A DNA stretch of 64,000 nucleotides, taken from NCBI GenBank assembly GCA_910575155.1, contig CAJTDX010000010.1:1-64000 (forward strand), in the 5' to 3' direction. The stretch is from Lachnospiraceae bacterium. GTDB lineage: Bacteria > Bacillota > Clostridia > Lachnospirales > Lachnospiraceae. A model generated the notes under the pieces. That model did not search any database and was not told where the DNA came from. It worked only from the letters and a program-made list of their open reading frames with translations. Positions 54,246-63,990 of the stretch are shown here, piece after piece (the stretch's first letter is position 1; the number at the start of each line of letters is the position of its first letter). The position numbers were made by a program, and so were the translations under genes.

Positions 54246-57200
54246 TTACTTCACTGTCAGTTTCAGTCTGGCTTTCTTTTTATTAAATGTTTTTACAGTA
54301 ATAACCGCGCTGCCTTTTTTCTTCGCCGTGATCTTTCCCGTAGAAGATACGGATGCCACCGCTTTTTTACTGGAAGAATAAGTAAGTTTACGGCTTGCTG
54401 TATTTTCAGGAAGCTTTACCTTAATCTGGAATGTTCTTCCCTTCTTCAATGTCTTTTTCGAAGCATTCAGAGCAATCTTTGCCGGCGCTTTCCTTACTTT
54501 CACCAGCACTTTTGCATATGCGCCGCTGGCGGACTTTGCCGTAATTGTACAGGTTCCTGTCTTCTTTGCCTTAATTTTACCTTTTGCGCTGACCGTTACC
54601 TTGTTGTTGGAAGTTTTATAAGTCAGCGTCTGATCCGTGGCATTTTGCGGCAAAACGGATGCTTTCAGCGTATAGCTTTCTCCTGCGCCCAGAATCAGTT
54701 TTTTAACTGGAATTTTTACTTCTTTTACGGCAATTTCTGTCTTTACCGTAACCTGCAGTTCTGCTTTCTTCCCGTTAAATGTCTCAACCGTTATAACTGC
54801 CTGCCCTTCTTTTACTGCCTTCACTTTTCCTTGCCCGGAAACCGACGCCACCGAAGCGTCGCTGGAAGAATATGTGATCTGGCTGCTGGCCGTATCCTGG
54901 GGAAGCTTCAATTGTATCTGAAAATGTTCTCCCGGATTCAGTTTTTTTGCCCTGGCATTCAAAGAGAACGACTGAGGCGCTTTTTTCACTGTCACAGTGA
55001 CAATTTCCTGCTTGTTGCTGGCAGATTTTACAAGAATATAGGAGGCTCCTGTTTTCTTCGCCGTTATAAGTCCTTCTTTGGAAACTTCTATCCTGTCATT
55101 CATTGCCTGGAACGTCAGCGTCTTATTCGTGGCGTTGCCTGGCCGCACAGAAAACGCTAATTGGTATGTCTCTCCCTGGCCAAGAACCAGGTTTCTTTTT
55201 TCTATTCTTATCTGCTCTACCGGAATACCCGGCGTATCACCCGGACCGGGACCTGGCTCCTCCGGCGTTCCCGGACCGGGGTCCGGTTTGGGGTCCGGAT
55301 TCGGACCTGGCTCTTCCGGCGTTCCCGGATTGGGATCCGGGTTTTCCGGGCCGGGATTCGGATCGGGCTCTTCCGGCGTTCCCGGATCGGGGTCTGGTTT
55401 GGGATCCGGATTCTCCGGGCCGGGATTCGGATCCGGGTCTTCCGGTGTTCCCGGACCGGGATCCGGTTTGGGGTCCGGTGTTCCCGGACCGGGATTCGGA
55501 TCGGGCTCTTCCGGACCGGGGCCTGGCTCTTCCGGCGTTCCCGGATCAGGATCTGTCGGCTCAGAACCCGGCTCCTGTCCGGTAAGAACAACCGTAATAT
55601 CTCCTGCTGTGAACGTAAAACTGTCCCCTTCTTCCGGGCGGATTTCAATTTCACAGGTTAATTCCACATCTCCTTCTTTCTCTGCAAAAGAAGTCTCCAG
55701 TTCCTCCAAAGGCATGGTAATAAAATTGCGCCCTGGCTGCAGAACGACATCCTGCGTGCAGGAAGCGATTTTTTCTCCGTTTTTGGTAACAAAAGAAGCG
55801 GTAAGCGCGGCATTTGTCTGTGTCCTGCCGCCGGAAACAACTGCAAAGCTTATGTTTCCATTCAGCCTGTTTTTTGTATCGCAGCTTACATTAATTTCCG
55901 TATCTTTTGTTTTAAATGGATTTTCTCCCTCTGAAACTGCAAAAGAAACCGCCGCCTCTCCATTTACCAGTTCCAGCTCCTGTCCGTCTACAGAGATCTT
56001 CTCCTGCTCCGCCGCCTGAACGGTAATTGTATCGTCTAAGGCTACCGTTACAACAGCGTTGCTGCCTCCAATCTCTATGGTCCGCTCCATTCCTTCTTCA
56101 TTCATCACCGTAAGCTGCGCCGTTTCCGCTTCTGTGGATTCCGATTTCAAAACCAGCTCTACTTTTTCTTCTTCTGTCTCTGCCTGGTTTACCTCTAATA
56201 CCGCATGTTCGTCTGAAGAAGTGATTTCTGCAAAGTTTTCTTCCGATGCAACATAAAATGTAACCGCGTCTTCTGTGCTGCCAGAATCCTGCCGCTCCGC
56301 TGCAAGCTGATAACTGCCTTTGGGCAGAACGAAACTGCGGATTCCTGAAAACGAATCTTCCTGCTGCGACTGAAACAGCTTTTGTTCATAGGCGCCTTCT
56401 ATTTCTTCTATGCCTTTCCCATCTTTATCTTCCACGGTTCCATCCTCTTTATCAATAGAAAGATAAAGAGATTCTCCGGCAGTTTCATTGTGAAGCTCCA
56501 CACCTGACATTGCCGCGGCAACCACAGAATAATTCAGGTAAGATGCATATGTATAAAATTTATAAGAAATTCTGCTGAAATCTTTTTTAATGGTAAGCGT
56601 CTGCATAGCCGAAGGATCATTGGGATCATAAACCTTCATTTCAAAATCACCATTCCCGGCCTGCTCCACAGAAACAGGAACTACCACATGCGCTCCATAA
56701 GGAGAATACAGCATCATCAAAACAGGATCTGCCTGAGCGTCCACAGAAAGACCGCCGGAACGCTCAAATTCTTCTACTTTCAGAATTATATCCAAATACT
56801 TATGCATATTCCTGCTTAAAAGGCCGCCGCACCCGGCAATGGCTCCCTTACACTGTGAAATCTGATATGCCTCTATCAGCTTTGTCAAAGCGGCGTCTTT
56901 ATTTCCAGGAGCCGACAGCGCATAAAGATTCTCTGCCGCCGCATCATAATCCGCCGCCTTGAAATTTGGATTCTCATAAAATTCCAGAGCGGTCCCGGCC
57001 ATTCCATAACAGGAACCGTTCCAGTTCCCTCCGACGGCATAATAATAACTGCCGGAAATAATACTGTGTAAAATGTCCACATACCGCTGTCTTGGAATAC
57101 GGTAATTTGCCGGATAACCAAAGGAAGCCGCACTGTTGTTAAAGGAATAATGATCTCTTTTCTCCGTATAGAATCTGTCCAGCCCCAGCAGCGGAATCCC

Positions 57201-59441
57201 ATTCCAGGAGCCATCCAAACGCGCCCATTCATTCCAAAGCTTTCGATAACAAATAGTAAGCCTGCCGCATTCCTGGAAACTGTCTTCCGCCCAGTTTTCC
57301 GGCATCCCTCCATAAAAATAAACTTTTTCCAACGCTCCACTGCCTTTAAATGCCTGCGCCTCAATCGTATGTACATTAAGCGGAAGATTAATAGTACGAA
57401 GCCCGCTTCCCAAAAAAGCTCCCGATTTTATTACGGACACGCTTTCCGGCACAATAAATTTCGCCATTGATGCGCATCCTGCAAAAGCCCTCTCTTCTAT
57501 CGTCTGCATCTGGCTGCTTAACACTGCCGCAGACAAAGAAGCGCAGCCCTCAAACGCCCTTGCTCCCAGAGAAGAAATCTCTTTCAGCACAAGCTCTCCC
57601 TGGATAGATCCGTCATGTTGGAACGCCCCAGCTCCTATGGTTTCTGTTCCGTCAACATCTATAAATAATAATTTCCCGCAATCCGCAAAAGCATAAGCCC
57701 CGACTCTCTTTAAGCCTGCCGTCTGAAAACGAAGCAGCTTATTTGCGCCATAAAAAGCATAATCTCCGATTTCCGAAAGCCCTTCTGCCTCAATAGTCTG
57801 TATACTGCCCATATATTTACTCCAGGGCGCCAGTTCTTCTTCCGTAAAATCCGGTATCTTTCCGGTTCCGCTAAACTTTATGCGTCCAATATCTCCCTGA
57901 TACTTCCAGGAAACCCCTTCAAAACTCCCTTCGTCAATCTGCGGATTATCCGGATCCCAAACCACCAGCGTATAGGCTTTCCAATAAGAGCTATCGAATC
58001 CGCTGGCAGAAGCAGTATGATAAATCAATAGCTGATTTCCATTTTCTCTTATGCTCTCAAAAGCTAAACCCGGCGCATTTCCCTTAAAATAAATAGAATT
58101 CAGATTGTAATTCCAGATAAGCGCTCCCTGACCAAGACGGACAAGGTTTTCCGGCATATACAGTTCTTTCAGCGCATTCGCCTTTTTTATACAATAATTC
58201 GCCAGACTCTCCACGGTATCCAGAACATGGTATTCATGATCCGGTTTTGCCGCCGGATAAAAATAGAAAATGGTATGTTCTCTATTATAAACCACATTAT
58301 CTATGGCTTCCAGATACGGATTATCTTCTGAGATAATCACAGTTCCCAATCTCGTACAATTCTGAAAAATTTCTCCCGGCATAGCTTTCAGCCCTTTACC
58401 GACAGTTACTTTCGTCAGGCCGCAGCTGTTAAACGCCTCAGCCGCTATGGTTTCCACACTGTCGGGAATACTGAGTTCTTTTAATCTCATACACCCTACA
58501 AATCCGAATTCTCTGATCTCCTTTAACGTCACTGGCAAAGAAAGTTCCGTCAGATTAATGGCATAGCAAAACGCCCATTCGTCAATTATCTGCGTTCCTT
58601 CCTGAATCTCAGCCGACTCAGACGGCGAAGCTTGCGCATATGCGATTGCCCGGTATGGTTTTCCCTCCTTCAGCTCGTATAAAACATTGTCCACAACTCG
58701 GAAATTCACATTTCCTTCCGCACATTGAAGACTCTGCAATGTCTTGGTTCCTCTCAGAAAAGCGCCTGCTATGGAGGACATATTCTCTGAAATTGTCAGA
58801 CTGGTAATCGCTGTCCGCCGAAAACAATCTGTCCCCAGAGAAGTAACGCTGTCTGGAAGCGAAATTTCGCTCAATTTCCCGCAATCTGCAAATGCATACT
58901 CTCCGATGGACTGCAGCCCTTCTTCAAATTCAACGGAAACCAGCGATACATTGTCAAAAAATGCCGATTCGCCAATTGTCTTTAAGTCCGCGCCGCAAAC
59001 TACTCTCTTTAAGAGGCTGCAGGAGCCAAACGCCGATTCGCCGATCTCTGTAATACTGTTCGGCAGTATAATAGATTTCAAACTGACGCACTGAATAAAA
59101 GTACTGCGCGGTATATTAGTAATTCCCTCCGCTATAGACACAGAAGTAATGGTTTTATGATAACCATATTCATACCATGGCGCCACAACATTCTCACCAA
59201 AATCCATCTCTCCTGTTCCTGTCAGGATCAGCCTGTACGGCGTACCCTCTTGTAAATCCCACTCAATCCCTATATCTTCTATCAGCTCCCATCGAACATT
59301 CTCACCACATGTTCCTGAAAGAGGCTTCTCTGTCGCTTCCTGCGCGAAACTGATAAAAGCTCCGGCAAATTGCTGCGGAACTAACCCCTGCACCAGAAGC
59401 AAAATTAAAAATATGCTGATACTCTCTCGAAATTTCTTCAT
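54246..59441 (-). CDS. Secreted BspA-type LRR protein with embedded papain-like Cys/His domain and Big_2 repeats
   Basis: 1731 residues. Signal peptide about 1-33. BspA-type leucine-rich repeats (LRR_5; IGEYAFADC, ILPNSITEIGESAF) occupy about 95-490 and 545-735. A separate domain (about 755-1030) contains GSCYGMAGTALEF (C811), GAHVVVPV (H918) and VYDPNDPS (D939/N941), an arrangement like papain-fold peptidases. Ig-like strands follow, then a Pro/Asp/Gly/Glu-rich linker (about 1290-1410) and four Big_2-like domains to the end. No LPXTG is present, and the last residues are lysine-rich. It is probably a surface adhesin or enzyme. Start: AAAAGGGAGAGTCT before ATG. The protease idea is inference from motif spacing. 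Confidence 0.88.
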   Translation of the reverse strand: MKKFRESISIFLILLLVQGLVPQQFAGAFISFAQEATEKPLSGTCGENVRWELIEDIGIEWDLQEGTPYRLILTGTGEMDFGENVVAPWYEYGYHKTITSVSIAEGITNIPRSTFIQCVSLKSIILPNSITEIGESAFGSCSLLKRVVCGADLKTIGESAFFDNVSLVSVEFEEGLQSIGEYAFADCGKLSEISLPDSVTSLGTDCFRRTAITSLTISENMSSIAGAFLRGTKTLQSLQCAEGNVNFRVVDNVLYELKEGKPYRAIAYAQASPSESAEIQEGTQIIDEWAFCYAINLTELSLPVTLKEIREFGFVGCMRLKELSIPDSVETIAAEAFNSCGLTKVTVGKGLKAMPGEIFQNCTRLGTVIISEDNPYLEAIDNVVYNREHTIFYFYPAAKPDHEYHVLDTVESLANYCIKKANALKELYMPENLVRLGQGALIWNYNLNSIYFKGNAPGLAFESIRENGNQLLIYHTASASGFDSSYWKAYTLVVWDPDNPQIDEGSFEGVSWKYQGDIGRIKFSGTGKIPDFTEEELAPWSKYMGSIQTIEAEGLSEIGDYAFYGANKLLRFQTAGLKRVGAYAFADCGKLLFIDVDGTETIGAGAFQHDGSIQGELVLKEISSLGARAFEGCASLSAAVLSSQMQTIEERAFAGCASMAKFIVPESVSVIKSGAFLGSGLRTINLPLNVHTIEAQAFKGSGALEKVYFYGGMPENWAEDSFQECGRLTICYRKLWNEWARLDGSWNGIPLLGLDRFYTEKRDHYSFNNSAASFGYPANYRIPRQRYVDILHSIISGSYYYAVGGNWNGSCYGMAGTALEFYENPNFKAADYDAAAENLYALSAPGNKDAALTKLIEAYQISQCKGAIAGCGGLLSRNMHKYLDIILKVEEFERSGGLSVDAQADPVLMMLYSPYGAHVVVPVSVEQAGNGDFEMKVYDPNDPSAMQTLTIKKDFSRISYKFYTYASYLNYSVVAAAMSGVELHNETAGESLYLSIDKEDGTVEDKDGKGIEEIEGAYEQKLFQSQQEDSFSGIRSFVLPKGSYQLAAERQDSGSTEDAVTFYVASEENFAEITSSDEHAVLEVNQAETEEEKVELVLKSESTEAETAQLTVMNEEGMERTIEIGGSNAVVTVALDDTITVQAAEQEKISVDGQELELVNGEAAVSFAVSEGENPFKTKDTEINVSCDTKNRLNGNISFAVVSGGRTQTNAALTASFVTKNGEKIASCTQDVVLQPGRNFITMPLEELETSFAEKEGDVELTCEIEIRPEEGDSFTFTAGDITVVLTGQEPGSEPTDPDPGTPEEPGPGPEEPDPNPGPGTPDPKPDPGPGTPEDPDPNPGPENPDPKPDPDPGTPEEPDPNPGPENPDPNPGTPEEPGPNPDPKPDPGPGTPEEPGPGPGDTPGIPVEQIRIEKRNLVLGQGETYQLAFSVRPGNATNKTLTFQAMNDRIEVSKEGLITAKKTGASYILVKSASNKQEIVTVTVKKAPQSFSLNARAKKLNPGEHFQIQLKLPQDTASSQITYSSSDASVASVSGQGKVKAVKEGQAVITVETFNGKKAELQVTVKTEIAVKEVKIPVKKLILGAGESYTLKASVLPQNATDQTLTYKTSNNKVTVSAKGKIKAKKTGTCTITAKSASGAYAKVLVKVRKAPAKIALNASKKTLKKGRTFQIKVKLPENTASRKLTYSSSKKAVASVSSTGKITAKKKGSAVITVKTFNKKKARLKLTVK
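55217..55580 (-). repeat. Proline/aspartate-rich repeat-coding region
   Basis: Short repeated units encode variants of PDPNPGP and PGTPEEP in the linker of the LRR protein. The DNA repeats a CCCGGATTCGGG-like 12- to 30-base pattern many times. It probably spans the cell wall, and it is a hotspot for slippage. Confidence 0.85.
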
Positions 59442-59489
59442 AGACTCTCCCTTTTCCTTCCATTGTCATGAAAGACAAATTCTGTATGA

Positions 59490-60143
59490 TTACATATGAT
59501 GTCTGTAGTTCATATACTGCAGTTCCCGCATGATATCATAATATGCCGGAGAATTCTGAACAAACACCCCTATAATAGTGAAAATCAGCAGTAAAACCAA
59601 TGCAATGGAAGAACACACAATCCCAGCGACTGCCATCCCTTTTGCCGTCCCCTTGCTGAGCTGCAGGATGCCTAAGACAATCGAAACAACTGCCAGCGGA
59701 ATACAGGTACACCACAGACAGCAGGTAATCAGCGCAATAATACCGCATATCATAGACGCAATGCCAAACCCGCCGCTTTCCGCAGAAACCGTGCTCTGGC
59801 TCTCCTGCTGGAACGCCGGTTCTGCATAGCCGGACGTCTGAGTATATTGGTTCTGCCCTCCATATGGGCGCTGGATATAGCCTGACTGCTGAGACTGATC
59901 CCCATATGGCTGCTGAGAATAATCTGACTGCTGAGACTGCCCTCCATATGGCTGCTGAGAATAATCTGACTGCTGAGACTGCCCTCCATATGGCTGCTGA
60001 ACTTCGTCCCCTTTTTGAGACTGTTGATTCTTATCCAATCTTACCGATTCTTCACCACTATTCGCCTGATTGTCATAAGAAGACTGATTCCCCGACTGTC
60101 CGTTCCTGGAATTACCGTCAAATACATCGTTTTCATCATTCAT
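59490..60143 (-). CDS. Membrane protein with Q/S/Y/G-rich N-terminus (DUF4190-like)
   Basis: 217 residues. The first about 120 residues are disordered and rich in Gln, Ser, Tyr and Gly, with three copies of a QQPYGGQSQQSDYS-like unit. Two hydrophobic helices (about 133-160 and 170-195) separated by a short loop with GTAKGMAVAGIVCSS match the DUF4190 pattern. The function is unknown; such proteins are common in Firmicutes and Actinobacteria near the membrane. Start: AAGGAGGATTTCTAC before ATG at 60143. It lies 48 bp upstream of the LRR protein on the same strand. Confidence 0.8.
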   Translation of the reverse strand: MNDENDVFDGNSRNGQSGNQSSYDNQANSGEESVRLDKNQQSQKGDEVQQPYGGQSQQSDYSQQPYGGQSQQSDYSQQPYGDQSQQSGYIQRPYGGQNQYTQTSGYAEPAFQQESQSTVSAESGGFGIASMICGIIALITCCLWCTCIPLAVVSIVLGILQLSKGTAKGMAVAGIVCSSIALVLLLIFTIIGVFVQNSPAYYDIMRELQYMNYRHHM

Positions 60144-60245
60144 GTAGAAATCCTCCTTCACTTTCGCAAATTAAAATCATCATTGTTACAGAACGTTTAT
60201 TTTCTATTAAATATAACTTTCATTATATCAAAAATATCAAATATA

Positions 60246-60725
60246 TCAACGTCTTTTCCGGGTTTTCCTGTACAAAAATCCCTGACAGAATAAAAGAAAA
60301 AACGCCAGTCCCACAATCCCGCCTGCGGTATCTATACACACATCCGTCAATCTTCCTGCTCTTCCCGGCACAAATAATTGATGAATTTCATCCAAAGTCG
60401 CGTAACATGCCGTGATCCCCAGTGACAGCAGGGCCATTTTTCTTCTGCTCACATCATAATAATTCACATGAAAACATAACAGAAACGCCAGAAATGCATA
60501 TTCGCTCATATGCGCTCCTTTACGAATCATAAACTGCATGGACTCTGCCTGCGCAGTCAGCTCTTCCTTTGTTTTTTCCTGACCAAAGAAACGGCTCTGC
60601 CATTCTGCGATCTTATAGGATACAGACTGGCTTGTCTCAGAAGACTGTTGTGCAGGCTGCGCAGAAAACGCAAAAATCACTGCCATCCACACAATTATCA
60701 AAACACCTGTAATTCTTTTTCCCAT
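60246..60725 (-). CDS. VanZ family membrane protein
   Basis: 159 residues. It has a first transmembrane helix (ITGVLIIVWMAVIFAFSA), the conserved RKGAHMSEYAFLAFL, then ATLDEIHQLFVPGRAG and LTDVCIDTAGG, which are the VanZ-family motifs, with four helices overall. VanZ gives low-level teicoplanin resistance in enterococci, but most homologues have unknown roles in the cell envelope. It lies upstream of the Q-rich membrane protein gene on the same strand. Confidence 0.93.
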   Translation of the reverse strand: MGKRITGVLIIVWMAVIFAFSAQPAQQSSETSQSVSYKIAEWQSRFFGQEKTKEELTAQAESMQFMIRKGAHMSEYAFLAFLLCFHVNYYDVSRRKMALLSLGITACYATLDEIHQLFVPGRAGRLTDVCIDTAGGIVGLAFFLLFCQGFLYRKTRKRR

Positions 60726-60907
60726 AAATGATCCTTCCTCAACAACTTTTTTATTTTCTAAATCCGTTCATGGTAAGCAAATGCTTTCTATGAAATGGAT
60801 CTGCCGGATTATAACATATTCTGACAAACATATCCAGAACTTTGCGAACTTTTGTTTGTATCAAAAGATTTCCCTGCTGAGCCGTTCATAAAAATATCAT
60901 ATAAAAC

Positions 60908-60936
60908 TTGCCAAATCCCCTTATGGGCGGTATAAT
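60908..60936 (+). promoter_or_regulatory. Promoter of typA
   Basis: TTGCCA (60908-60913) and a perfect TATAAT (60931-60936) are 17 bases apart, about 48 bases before the start codon. Confidence 0.75.
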
Positions 60937-60984
60937 ACTAATAATTTTTTGCAATTTACCCAATTAGAAAGAAGGATTACTTTT

Positions 60985-62814
60985 ATGAACATGAAACGTG
61001 AGGACATTCGTAATATCGCCATCATTGCCCATGTAGACCACGGCAAAACCACCCTGGTAGACGAGCTGCTCAAACAAAGCGGCGTATTCCGCGCCAACCA
61101 GGAAGTGCAGGAGCGTGTTATGGATTCCAATGATATTGAGCGGGAACGGGGGATTACCATACTCTCCAAAAATACTGCTGTTTTTTATAAGGATACAAAA
61201 ATTAACATTATTGATACGCCTGGACATGCCGATTTCGGCGGCGAAGTGGAACGTGTCCTGAAAATGGTAAACGGTGTGGTTCTGGTGGTGGACGCATTTG
61301 AAGGCGCCATGCCCCAGACCAAATTTGTACTGATGAAGGCCCTTGCCCTGGACCTGCCAGTGATTGTATGTATTAACAAAATCGACCGTCCGGAAGCGCG
61401 CCCGGAGGAAGTAATAGACGAAGTGCTGGAACTGTTTATGGATCTGGACGCTTCTGACGAGCAGCTTGACTGCCCCTTCCTCTACGCTTCTGCAAGAGAA
61501 GGCTACGCGCTCAGAGATCTGAACGACGAGAAAAAAGATATGACCGCGCTTTTTGAGACGATTCTGGAATATATACCCGCGCCGGAAGGAGATCCCGACG
61601 CCAATACCCAGGTACTCATCAGCACCATTGACTACAATGAATATGTCGGGCGCATCGGCGTCGGCAAAGTGGACAATGGCTGCCTGAAAGTCAATCAGGA
61701 CGCCGTTGTGGTAAACCATCACGAACCGGACAAGCTGCAGAAAGTGCGTATCAGCAAACTGTACGAATTTGACGGACTGAACAAAGTGGACGTCGCCGAG
61801 GCAAACATCGGATCTATTGTCGCCATCTCCGGTATTGCCGATATTCATATCGGAGACACCATCTGCGCGCCGGAACATCCCCAGGCAATTGATTTTCAGA
61901 AAATTTCCGAACCAACTATTTCCATGAATTTTATGGTAAACGACAGCCCCCTCGCAGGCCAGGAAGGAAAATTCATCACTTCAAGACATATACGGGACCG
62001 TCTGTTCCGGGAATTGAACACGGACGTCTCTCTGCGGATCGAGGAAACCGACAGTCCGGACAGCTTAAAAGTATCTGGCAGAGGCGAGCTTCATTTATCT
62101 GTATTAATTGAAAATATGCGCCGGGAAGGATATGAATTTGCCGTCAGCAAAGCCGAGGTTTTGTATCACAAAGACGAAAAAGGCAAAAAACTGGAACCTA
62201 TGGAACTTGCCTATGTGGACGTACCAGATGAATTTACCGGAGCAGTCATTGAAAAATTAAGCCAGCGCAAAGGCGAATTGCGCAATATGGGGCCGATCAG
62301 CGGCGGTTATACCCGTCTGGAATTTCATATACCGTCACGCGGACTTATCGGCTATCGAAGCGAATTTATGACAGATACCAGGGGAAACGGCATTATCAAC
62401 ACTATTTTTAATGGATATGAACCTTACAAGGGAGATATTGCCTACCGCAAGCAGGGTTCGCTGATCGCCTTTGAATCAGGGGAATCTGTCGCCTACGGAT
62501 TGTTCAGCGCGCAGGACCGCGGCACTCTGTTTATTGGCGCGGGAGCAAAAGTTTATTCCGGCATGGTAATCGGACAGAGTGCAAAACCAGAAGATATTGA
62601 AATCAACGTCTGCAAGAAAAAGCATCTCACCAATACGCGCTCTTCCAGCGCAGACGAAGCGCTGACACTGACGCCGCCCAGAATCTTAAGTCTGGAACAG
62701 GCTCTTGAGTTTATTGATTCTGATGAACTTTTAGAAGTCACACCGCAAAGTCTGCGCATCCGCAAACGGATTTTAGATCCTACCCTGCGCAAACGGGCCG
62801 GTTACAAAAAATAA
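60985..62814 (+). CDS. typA: Translational GTPase TypA/BipA
   Basis: 609 residues, standard BipA length. G1 [10 protein letters not shown] (about 15-24), switch I with [10 protein letters not shown]3 [14 protein letters not shown] and G4 NKID are present, followed by EF-G-like domains and the BipA-specific C-terminal domain (about 480-600). It binds the 70S ribosome and aids 50S assembly and stress or low-temperature growth. The start is ATG at 60985 with AGAAGGA upstream; the in-frame ATG at 60949 lacks a ribosome binding site. Monocistronic with a terminator. Confidence 0.97.
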   Translation: MNMKREDIRNIAIIAHVDHGKTTLVDELLKQSGVFRANQEVQERVMDSNDIERERGITILSKNTAVFYKDTKINIIDTPGHADFGGEVERVLKMVNGVVLVVDAFEGAMPQTKFVLMKALALDLPVIVCINKIDRPEARPEEVIDEVLELFMDLDASDEQLDCPFLYASAREGYALRDLNDEKKDMTALFETILEYIPAPEGDPDANTQVLISTIDYNEYVGRIGVGKVDNGCLKVNQDAVVVNHHEPDKLQKVRISKLYEFDGLNKVDVAEANIGSIVAISGIADIHIGDTICAPEHPQAIDFQKISEPTISMNFMVNDSPLAGQEGKFITSRHIRDRLFRELNTDVSLRIEETDSPDSLKVSGRGELHLSVLIENMRREGYEFAVSKAEVLYHKDEKGKKLEPMELAYVDVPDEFTGAVIEKLSQRKGELRNMGPISGGYTRLEFHIPSRGLIGYRSEFMTDTRGNGIINTIFNGYEPYKGDIAYRKQGSLIAFESGESVAYGLFSAQDRGTLFIGAGAKVYSGMVIGQSAKPEDIEINVCKKKHLTNTRSSSADEALTLTPPRILSLEQALEFIDSDELLEVTPQSLRIRKRILDPTLRKRAGYKK

Positions 62815-62820
62815 ACTGAA

Positions 62821-62850
62821 AAAAGGATTGGAACGATTCCAATCCTTTTC
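62821..62850. terminator. Terminator between typA and the RHH gene
   Basis: AAAAGGATTGGAA and TTCCAATCCTTTT form a 13-bp stem with a CGA loop, T-rich on both strands. The two flanking genes converge on it. Confidence 0.85.
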
Positions 62851-62878
62851 TCTCCGAATACACACAATTGAATTGTTT

Positions 62879-63091
62879 CTATTCCCCGTCTGCATTTTCC
62901 GGGATAAATTCCAAATGCTCCAGAGCATAGCGCAGCGCCCGGCACATAAGCTCATTCCTTGACCGATCGCTCTTTGCAGATAAATGATCAAATTCCTCCT
63001 GAAGCTCTCTGTCCATCCTGAGCGTCATCACAACTGATTTATCTTCCTTTTTGTCTGTTTTCTTAGGTCTAACTACAAATCTGTCTTCCAT
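62879..63091 (-). CDS. Small ribbon-helix-helix-like protein
   Basis: 70 residues. After a basic N-terminus (RPKKTDKKEDK) the segment SVVMTLRMDRELQEEF, followed by SRNELMCRALRYALEHL, fits the strand-helix-helix pattern of RHH DNA-binding proteins (CopG/Arc type). It is probably a small regulator or antitoxin-like protein, but no toxin gene is next to it. The start is ATG at 63091 after GAGGTGTGGGAAT. Confidence 0.65.
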   Translation of the reverse strand: MEDRFVVRPKKTDKKEDKSVVMTLRMDRELQEEFDHLSAKSDRSRNELMCRALRYALEHLEFIPENADGE

Positions 63092-63212
63092 ATTCCCACA
63101 CCTCTGCATTGCTTTTATGTATTCTATTATATTACCTGCTTATTGACATTTATATAACACATATTTATAATACTCAAATATAATATAAATTAATTCACGA
63201 AAGGATGATTGC

Positions 63213-63524
63213 ATGAATACTGTTTTACAACAACTTTACAATGGAACACTCTGCCCCGCAGAACAATACCAGCCGCTTCAGGACTTCTACCGGGATATGC
63301 GCCGGGAACATTGCCGGCATTATACTGAATTCATCAAAGCGCTGGAACAGTTAGATCCTCCTCTGGACAAACGTTTTATTGAGATTATGGACGAACAGCT
63401 TGACACAATCCCTCTGGACTTTTCATCTATGTTTATTGACGGATTCTGTTTAGGCGCGCAAATGATGATTGAGATCTTAGGCAACAACCGCGTCAGAGAT
63501 CCGGAAAAATTTCCTGTAAAATAG
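63213..63524 (+). CDS. DUF6809-like small protein
   Basis: 103 residues, acidic and mostly helical (YNGTLCPAEQYQPL near the N-terminus, FIDGFCLGAQMMIEIL near the C-terminus). It has the layout of DUF6809-type proteins that are frequent in Lachnospiraceae; no function is known. Start: CGAAAGGATGATTGC before ATG. Divergent from the RHH gene. Confidence 0.7.
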   Translation: MNTVLQQLYNGTLCPAEQYQPLQDFYRDMRREHCRHYTEFIKALEQLDPPLDKRFIEIMDEQLDTIPLDFSSMFIDGFCLGAQMMIEILGNNRVRDPEKFPVK

Positions 63525-63581
63525 AATCAGCAGAGCTTCGGCTGCCATAAAACAATCACTCTCAAACACGCATAAGCGTAA

Positions 63582-63830
63582 CTATTTCCTGTCGGCTGAC
63601 CGATCATGTTCTAAAACCTGGCCGCTCTTTTTAAATTCCACTACGTCCGCAATATCGCAATCCAACATCTCACAGATATCTTCCAGCGTATTCAATGTAA
63701 TACTTTTATTTTTCCGCAATGCGTCTAATGTACCTGTGCTAAATCCCTTTTCTTTAATTAACATATATTGGCTGATGTTTTTTCGTTTTAAAGTTTTCCA
63801 TAATGGTTCATAACTAATAATACTAATCAC
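63582..63830 (-). CDS. XRE-family helix-turn-helix regulator
   Basis: About 80 residues; the whole protein is a Cro/C1-type HTH (WKTLKRKNISQYMLIKEKG, FSTGTLDALRKNKSI, LNTLEDICEMLDC). The start is uncertain: a GTG at 63830 lies directly on AAGGAA, while an ATT codon three codons later is better spaced. Three matching palindromes lie upstream at 63887-63990, so autoregulation is likely. Confidence 0.82.
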   Translation of the reverse strand: MISIISYEPLWKTLKRKNISQYMLIKEKGFSTGTLDALRKNKSITLNTLEDICEMLDCDIADVVEFKKSGQVLEHDRSADRK

Positions 63831-63886
63831 TTCCTTAACTACAAATTTATATTGTAATTATAGGAAAATACAGATTCTATTACGTT

Positions 63887-63990
63887 GCCGAATTTACGGC
63901 TATTACTTTTCTGAAACACCCGGTTTTTACCACTTGATTATAGCCGTTTATTCGGCTATAATCTTTATATAAAATTGCCGTATATCCGGC
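63887..63990. promoter_or_regulatory. Three GCCG-N6-CGGC palindromes (operators)
   Basis: GCCG, six A/T-rich bases, CGGC occurs at 63887-63900, 63943-63956 and 63977-63990. The middle copy extends to a 10-bp palindrome (ATTATAGCCG/CGGCTATAAT). They lie upstream of the XRE gene and around a rightward promoter, so they are probable binding sites for that regulator. Confidence 0.7.
63934..63962 (+). promoter_or_regulatory. Rightward promoter at the right edge with operator in the spacer
   Basis: TTGATT (63934-63939) and a perfect TATAAT (63957-63962) are 17 bases apart, and the middle GCCG-N6-CGGC palindrome fills the spacer. The driven gene lies beyond position 64000. Confidence 0.65.

Noticed and set aside
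55078-56019. 313-codon plus-strand frame rich in Gly/Ser/Pro (collagen-like)
   Set aside because: It is the reverse complement of the Pro/Asp-rich linker of the LRR protein; repeats keep several frames open.
59860-60000. Short direct repeats in the Q/S/Y/G-rich gene as a possible CRISPR or regulatory array
   Set aside because: They are in-frame codon repeats (QQPYGGQSQQSDYS-like) of a disordered protein segment.
60964-61878. 304-codon minus-strand frame
   Set aside because: Antisense to typA, which is a certain gene with RBS and promoter.
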